In this document: piece by piece, positions 57,895 through 64,000 of the stretch
Layout: each line of letters begins with the position of its first letter
Position numbering within the stretch: the first letter of the stretch is position 1
Assembly: GCF_002999335.1 (NCBI RefSeq)
Contig: NW_020312049.1
Location: 1-64,000 of the forward strand
DNA: 64,000 bases
From: Cyclospora cayetanensis
Taxonomy: Eukaryota > Apicomplexa > Conoidasida > Eucoccidiorida > Eimeriidae
Reading direction: 5' to 3'
The notes under the pieces: generated by a model
Told to the model about the DNA's origin: nothing
Seen by the model: only the letters and a program-made list of their open reading frames with translations
The model's database searches: none
Made by a program: the position numbers and the translations under genes

Positions 57895-60800
57895 ATGATG
57901 CAAAGGCCAAACGGCGGTGGAGTCCTCGGAGGCCCCTCCACGGAGCCATCAAATGCGTCCTGTGCATCCACTACTCTGCAAACAGCAAAAGGATGTGGAA
58001 TTTTGGAGCGAGATCCAAGGAACAAGGCTGAAGCTCACGTTAACACGTGCGAACGCTCACGGAATGCTGCAAATGCTGCCGCAGCGTCTTCGCGAACGGC
58101 TGCTCAAGTCACCACAGAGCCAGGAAAACACGCGAGTGAAGTAGAACCCTGCTCCCAGCCTCCGCTCGGAGAGGCGTCGTCAAAGGATGAACTGGCTGCC
58201 GCACGAGCGAAGTCACAAACAACGCTCAAGTCTTCTCCGCTGGTACACCCCACTTCACCTGCAGACGCTCAAGGCCCAAGGCCTGTTGCAGTGCCTATGG
58301 CTAAAGCAGTCGCTGCAGCAAAGTCAACCCCGAGCAGGGATGTGGCATCTAACTCGGTTGCATCGGCACAGGTCAATCCTGATCCGCCGTCACCAAGCTG
58401 CCTAGATCCGGGAGAACTATGCGGCAGCGTTTTCTTTCAGCTCGCACAGCAAATGAACTCCGAATATGCAGGCAATAGGTGTTACAGCACCTCCAGGGCG
58501 CGTAGCAGCAACTGGAGCTACCGTAGCACTATGGCCGACAATCTTGACAGTGCCCGGTGCACTGTCACTCCCGCAGACACCAACGCAGCAACAACAGCTG
58601 GAGCTGCATGTCCTCCTGCAACAACAACAGCAGCTGAAGTTGCATCTCCTCCTGCAACAACAACAACAGCTGGAGCTGCATGTCCTTCTGCAACAACAGC
58701 AGCTGAAGTTGCATCTCCTCCTGCAACAACAACAGCAGCTGAAGTTGCATCTCCTCCTGCAACAACAACAACAGCTGGAGCTGCATCTACTCCTGCAACA
58801 ACAGCAGCTGAAGTTGCATCTCCTTCTGCAACAAGAGCAGCTGAAGTTGCATCTCCTCCTGCAACAACAACAGCAACTGAAGCTGCATCTACTTCTGCAA
58901 CAACAACAGCAGCTGAAGCTGCGTGTCCTTCTGCAACAAGAGCAGCTGAAGTTGCATCTCCTCCTGCAACAACAACAGCAGCTGAAGTTGCATCTCCTCC
59001 TGCAACAACAACAGCAGCTGAAGTTGCATCTCCTCCTGCAACAACAACAGCAGCTGAAGCTGCATCTCCTCCTGCAACAACAACAGCAGCTGAAGTTGCA
59101 TCTCCTCCTGCAGCAACAACAGCTGCTGAAGCTGCATCTCCTCCTGCAACAACAGCAGCAGCTGAAGTTGCATCTCCTCCTGCAGCAATAACAGCTGCTG
59201 AAGCTGCATCTCCTCCTGCAACAACAGCAGCAGCTGAAGTTGCATCTACTCCTGCAACAACAACAGCAGCTTCAGCGTGCGAAACAGCAGCGACGCACCT
59301 CATAGAGGCGGCAGCTGGGACTGCATCTGAACCTGCAGCTCCCGCCACACCGTCGGATAACGCAGCTGGATCTTCAGGAGAAAGGGCAAGCTCGCCGCAG
59401 GCGTGCAGCGGGAAGTTCTGCGATTTCGTAGCAGCGGCCGACGATTCCTCTCTCAACAACATATCTCTAGAGTATTCCTATGAAGTACGACGTTTTGGGG
59501 CGTAAAAGGGCACATGGCTTACTCTTCTGCCCGGTTGGGTATATTTTTACTTATAAAACCGTCAGACAAGTAGGCCTTTCTGCTCGATGATTATATTTCT
59601 CATATGTGGATTAGCCCTGTGGTCTGGAGTTTTTGTGTCTTGTGGTTCGCTTAGGAGGTGTACACTGCTACAGACGGGTTTCGCCACTTGCTGGGTATGG
59701 GGGCTTACGGGATCGTTTACCGGGGATTCATGCGAGACGGTCTAGAAGTTGCCGTGAAGAGGCTCAACGATCCGTCGGAAGCAGGTTTCGAGCGAGAGGT
59801 CATTGTTTTGTCCAAATTTAGGTCAGTCGGCACCATCTGCTTTGGTTGTCACGCATGGGAGCGTCCTCACCTTCAGTTCAGTTGCTCTGGGTGCTAGTGG
59901 TTCTGGGAATAGGGCTGCTCTTGCTGCTGTAATTCCTGCCGCGTATTTGGAGCTCTTGTCTTTGAGTCTTACTCTCCTCCTGTTTTGTTTGTTGCTCGTG
60001 TATAGGCACCCTAATTTGGTCATTCTTTTGGGCTTTGCTCGGCACGGAAAGGACCGCTTTCTTATCTATGAGATGATGGTTGGGGGCGATGTCGCTGGCC
60101 ATCTCCAGAGAGGTTTGCTCTTGCTTCTTCTTAGTGCTGCTGCTACTGCTTCTGCTGCTCCTTTCGCTGCCTTTCTGCGTCATAGCCCTTAACGCATGGT
60201 GCATCGTGCCTCCTGACCTTGTCGGTCTCGCGCTTTGCTGCTGTGCTAAGGCTGCAGTGGCATCTTTACGAGCTTGGATTGTGTTCCTGTTGTTATGTCT
60301 GCTACAGGGACTCTGACGTGGCATGACCGTCTAAGTATTGCGCTGGATACGGCAGTGGCGCTCTCTCACCTTCACCGACACTGCCTCACAGTGTACCACA
60401 GAGACATCAAGACCGCCAACATCCTCCTTGACAAGCACAAACATGCAAAGGTAGGTCTTCAAAAGAGTTTAGGGCTTGTCGCAGTGTAGAATAGTGAATA
60501 AGGGCTACGGGTTTTGCGAAAATTCGAGCAGAGGAACTCTCGTACCTGCATGCAAAGGACTGGGGAGTCGGGTGTCAAGATTCCGTGCCTACTTACGAGA
60601 AAAAGTGGCCGCAGGGGCATGTGTGTAGCACGAGGGCTGGTTGCTGCATGTGATGCGCGCTGCTTACTCCGGCTCGTGTGGCCACTATTGCTGTTGCTGC
60701 TTAGGTGTCTGACTTTGGACTGGCATGTCTTGCAAAAAAGGGGAAGGGCCGCTTCCCCGTGCGTCAGACAGCGGGGACCGTTGGGTATGCTGATCCGAAG

Positions 60801-63800
60801 TATATTGCGAGGTGAGGTAAACCTTCTCCATTTTATTTCTTCTCTTTCCTCCGTTCTTCCTTTAGTTTGCGGTGCGATGTACAGGGGAGTGCGCCATTTG
60901 CATGCTTTGATTGACCCTTTGTGGGACTGCGGATGCTGCTGCAGCTCAATGGTTTCGGAGATGGCGGAGGTTTACTCCTTGGGGATGGTGATGCTTGAGC
61001 TTCTAACTGCCAAACCCCCAGTGGTCATCGTGAGCTCGCTTCTTGCTGTTGATTGAGCTGCTTGCAGTGCTCTCGATCCCGTGCTTCCTGCACTCCCAAC
61101 ACTAGGTGGCAACCTAATAACAATGTATATTTGGATGTGAATGTTTTGTTGGGCTCTCCTTGCCAATTTGCCTACGCCCGTTGGTGGCCGTGTGATCTGG
61201 CCTGTCTCCTGTGCGGTGTGTGCGCTTGTATCTGTTCTATCCCCTCCATCTTTCCTCGTGGTTCTTTTTTCCTTTTGTGCTATCCCTACCCGCAGAATTC
61301 GGACGGGACTGTCACATTCGTCTTGGCGCTATTAGCTAGAGACTTCACGCGCCTCACAAAGGCCGCAGACCCCCAAGCTGGATTCCCGTCTTCAGTTTTG
61401 CACGCGTTTGCTGAGATTGCCGTCAGGTGATTGGAGTTGACATCACATGGCCTCTGACCAAGCGTGTCGCGCTGCAGACTGGGTGTCAGCCCGGAGAGTG
61501 GGGTTGCTACATACACGAAGTTGGGGGATGTTGGCAGGCTACGTGTAAGAGAATATGGGCGTTTGTGCTGTTACAGTTGCATTCAAGATGACGACACGAA
61601 GCGGCCCTCGTTTCAATGCATTGTCAGACAACTGCGCTGCCTAAAGGAGGCTGCAACTAGGTACTGCCTCTCTCCAATATGCGTTTATCTGGGTCCTGTG
61701 ACCCCTTGCTGATTACGTTGGTCTCCCCACAGTTCTCCTGTCGCCTATCTCTTCGAAATTCTCATTTCCTCTCGTCCGAGGCGTCTCTTTTATCGCTATC
61801 TGCCCCTCTTCTCGCTCTCTCGCCTATCAGACCTTGCTTTTTCTTCGCAGCCCTCCTACATCTCCACTCCCCCCACCTTAGGAATCAGTGTGTGCCTTAG
61901 TTTCAGGGCTCTCTACCTTCTTTTTGTTGCCTGCATGACAATTTCGCTTCCTCTTCTACCTTGGTGCTCCTCTCCCTGTGGCTCCTGGACGTCGTTTTTG
62001 CGTGTCCAGCATCTGCCTCCGCGAATGGATGCGTGTGAATGTTTCGTGGCGGGACGACACTTACTCATGGCTCCTTGCAGCTTCGCCTGGCCCTTCTTGT
62101 TTCTGCAGCCTATGCATGAACCCCAATTCCTTCTCGCTAAGAGACTGGGGGGTCTCCCCGCTGCTGCAGGAAGGCCTTGTGGGTGAGCACACAGCTCGTG
62201 AGGTGCTGAGGCCAATCAGGCCAAGACCCTTACCTGTGCCTGTTGCTCTACCTGCAGCAGCAAGGCAGACAAGGCAGCAACACGTATCTGGTGAGGCGGT
62301 GCATCCAAAAGAGGATAGATATGTTAGCACCTTGTCAGTGTGTTCGTGGTCGTTACATTGGGTTTTATGTGCTAGTACTGCTATGGTCAGGTGGCACTCA
62401 CCAAGAAAGCGACACAGCAACGCCAGGCGCCACAGGGGGGCAGCCAGCTGCTTCTCCTCCAGCTGAAGGCGCAACGGGTAGCAGCCGCAGCACCAGCAAC
62501 AAAACCTTATCGCAGCAACAGCAGCAAGTGCAGACTCCGACGATGCAGGAAGCAAGCGCAGAGGGGCGGTCACTCCTTCGAACCGAAAGGGCGTCTACCC
62601 TAGTTCTTGTTCCTGATTCTGTGACCAGTTCGTTGCATCTTGATTGCGGGGAGCCACTTCCCACGGAAGCATCCGAGGATCTTGCTCTTGATGCATGTGC
62701 TATGTGTGCACCATCTACGGCAACCCCTGCAGCAATGCACGCCGATCTGATGGTCACAGCCCAAGACGTAGGACTAGCCCTGGCAGCTGTGGCTGTTACC
62801 GAGACAGACGCAGCAGCCGCAGCAGCAGCGCAAGAGCTGGATGCGCCTCGCGCTGCTGGCTCTAATAAATCCGCAGCAGCGGCAGAACATGCAGCAGATG
62901 CTGCTGTCACTTTGTGGAAGTCCGTCTTCAGCAGTAGCGAAGATTCACGTGCTGCAGCTTTGCCTGGTGTTGCTGCACCCCCCATGCAACACTTCCGCAG
63001 CACAGAATTCCTATCACATGACGCAGGCGACCCTCGGAGCGACTTGACACTGCAAGAGCAGCAGCTGCGGCACACGCTGAAGGTACAGCAGCAGCACCAG
63101 CTGCAGCAGCAAAACGGCCGCTTCACCCGTACCCATACAATACCAATCTTAGAGCGCGATGCTGGACAGCAAAGCTCATCAAAAGCAGCAGCTACTGCTG
63201 CAACAGGCCAGGGGGCAGCAGTGACCATGCCGTCCTGTGCGGCCTTTTTAGCAGGCCCAGTGAAAGCCTCGCCCAGCGGTGATAGTGTATTGCTGGCTTC
63301 TCCGTTTTGGCGCGGCGAGCGAGAGTCACAGAAACAGAAGCCCAAGCGACCAGCGAGAACAAGCAGCAGGAAACAGCAGCAGCTATCTGGAGAGGGGGAT
63401 TGCCGTCTACTCGTGCACCAGCGGCGGCTGCGCGGCTGTACAGGCAGTACCACCAGCACGATGACCAATGGTGGCAGTATTGGCAGCATGCGCAACAGCG
63501 GCAGCAACATTTTCAGTAACAGCAGCAACAGCTGGAACAGCTGCTCCTATAGCAACCACAGCATCCGGTCGACTATGTCCACTCCTGCCGATCGCCTTCT
63601 GCTGTATGCGGACTTCCTGGGAGATGCCGCCATTCCTGAGGATTGCCCCAGCAGCAGGGTCTCGACTCATAACGGGGTACTGATTGCATCAGCTGCTGCA
63701 AAAGCAGATAGTAGATGTGTGCTTCTCTCCGTTGATGAAGCGTCGCTGGGGAAAGTTGTCAAGCGCATTGCCGCAGTTTGCACTGCTGAGCAAAAGCAGC

Positions 63801-64000
63801 AGCAAACACAAGTACAGCCGCAGCAGCGCCAAGAGCAGTTGCAGCATCAGCACGCGCAACAGCGGGTGCAGCACGAGCACCAGCACGAATCTGTACAATT
63901 ACCTCAAAGACAAACGCAGGACTCTACGCAGCAGCAGCAACAGCTCTGTCAACAGATGCAGCGGGTGCACCAGCACGCCCAACAGTTGCAGCAGCCTGAA
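57895..64000 (+). CDS. RLK/Pelle (IRAK-like) protein kinase with repeat domain and Gln-rich tail (3' partial)
   Basis: Exons: 57895-59484, 59655-59821, 60006-60112, 60308-60450, 60705-60811, 60945-61029, 61296-61426, 61577-61660, 62109-62182, 62391 to the right edge; phases agree, at least 1366 aa. Residues 1-220 are polar, then about 19 copies of an Ala/Thr/Pro-rich 11-12-mer, then SLEYSYEEVYTATDGFRHLL, the juxtamembrane-style lead-in seen in plant receptor-like kinases. Kinase domain: Gly loop LGMGAYGIVYRG, Lys 566 in VAVKRL, C-helix Glu in EREVIVLSKFRHPNLV, YHRDIKTANILLD (Asp about 654), VSDFGLA, TAGTVGYADPKYIA, AEVYSLGMVMLELLTAKPP, DDDTKRPSFQCIVRQL. GT(V/F)GY.DP.Y is the RLK/Pelle hallmark. 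The usual APE Glu is Lys here. No signal peptide or membrane helix is visible in this model, so it is probably cytosolic. The tail is Ala/Ser/Gln-rich and still open at 64000. Confidence 0.87.
58590..59270 (+). repeat. coding tandem repeat, about 19 copies of a 30-39 bp unit
   Basis: The consensus reads GCTGAAGTTGCATCTCCTCC then TGCAACAACAACAGCA, translated AEVASPPATTTA with variants such as GAACPSATT and EAASPPATTA. Copies differ by whole triplets of CAA or CAG, so the kinase frame is kept. Confidence 0.92.
63790..64000 (+). repeat. CAG/CAA-rich tract encoding a poly-Gln/His tail
   Basis: Repeated CAGCAGC, CAACAG and CAGCAC blocks in the frame of the kinase tail give Q/H-rich sequence up to the window edge. 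Confidence 0.85.

Noticed and set aside
58466..59191. 241-codon plus ORF encoding a Leu/Gln/His repeat
   Set aside because: Alternative frame of the same repeat; it has no splice link to the kinase domain. Kept only as an observation about frame openness.
58518..59462. 314-codon minus-strand ORF across the repeat array
   Set aside because: It is the antisense of a triplet repeat. The plus frame joins in phase to the kinase exons, so the minus ORF is a shadow.
62398..63528. 376-codon minus-strand ORF with Ala/Cys-rich sequence
   Set aside because: Antisense of the kinase tail, which is itself open in a plus frame with a proper splice junction. The CAG-rich composition explains the openness.

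Overview
The window looks like nuclear DNA of an apicomplexan coccidian, most likely an Eimeria species. Four things point there: intron-rich genes with GT..AG borders, pervasive CAG/CTG repeats read as poly-Q, poly-A and poly-S inside otherwise conserved proteins, long dinucleotide microsatellites, and divergent but recognisable eukaryotic housekeeping genes. No bacterial operons, insertion sequences, CRISPR arrays or organelle genes were seen. The species call is an inference from style, not from a marker gene.

Layout, left to right. 306-2653 (-) is an AGC-type protein kinase whose 3' end runs off the left edge through a (TC)n microsatellite. 2654-7061 is gene-poor, with one possible small secreted protein. 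7062-16466 (+) is a complete plasma-membrane-type Ca2+ ATPase in about 19 exons. 18549-22748 (+) is a large Ala/Gln/Ser-rich protein of unknown function. 23614-23760 (-) is a candidate tiny membrane protein. 24793-29051 (+) is a JmjC ribosomal oxygenase of the NO66/RIOX1 type. 30399-31423 (+) is a small, possibly mitochondrial membrane protein. 32460-33511 (-) is an acidic-tailed unknown. 34429-34914 (+) is intronless eIF5A. 35759-38002 (-) is the farnesyl/geranylgeranyltransferase alpha subunit, and 38957-43486 (+) is the chaperonin subunit CCT-eta; both resolve to complete in-frame exon sets. 44269 to at least 50639 (-) is a large coiled-coil protein in many exons. 51300-57894 holds only fragments of coding-like sequence. 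57895-64000 (+) is a protein with 19 Ala/Thr/Pro-rich tandem repeats, a plant-RLK/Pelle-like kinase domain and a long Gln-rich tail leaving the right edge.

The genes do not form a pathway; they are independent eukaryotic units. eIF5A and the prenyltransferase alpha gene converge on an interval with a near-perfect hairpin. The prenyltransferase alpha and CCT-eta genes diverge from a shared 0.95-kb upstream region. Exon borders were placed by eye from splice consensus, reading phase and remembered family sequences. Where phases add up to a whole number of codons (CCT-eta 537 aa, prenyltransferase alpha 325 aa, Ca2+ ATPase about 1633 aa) the models are strong. Elsewhere they are stated as partial.
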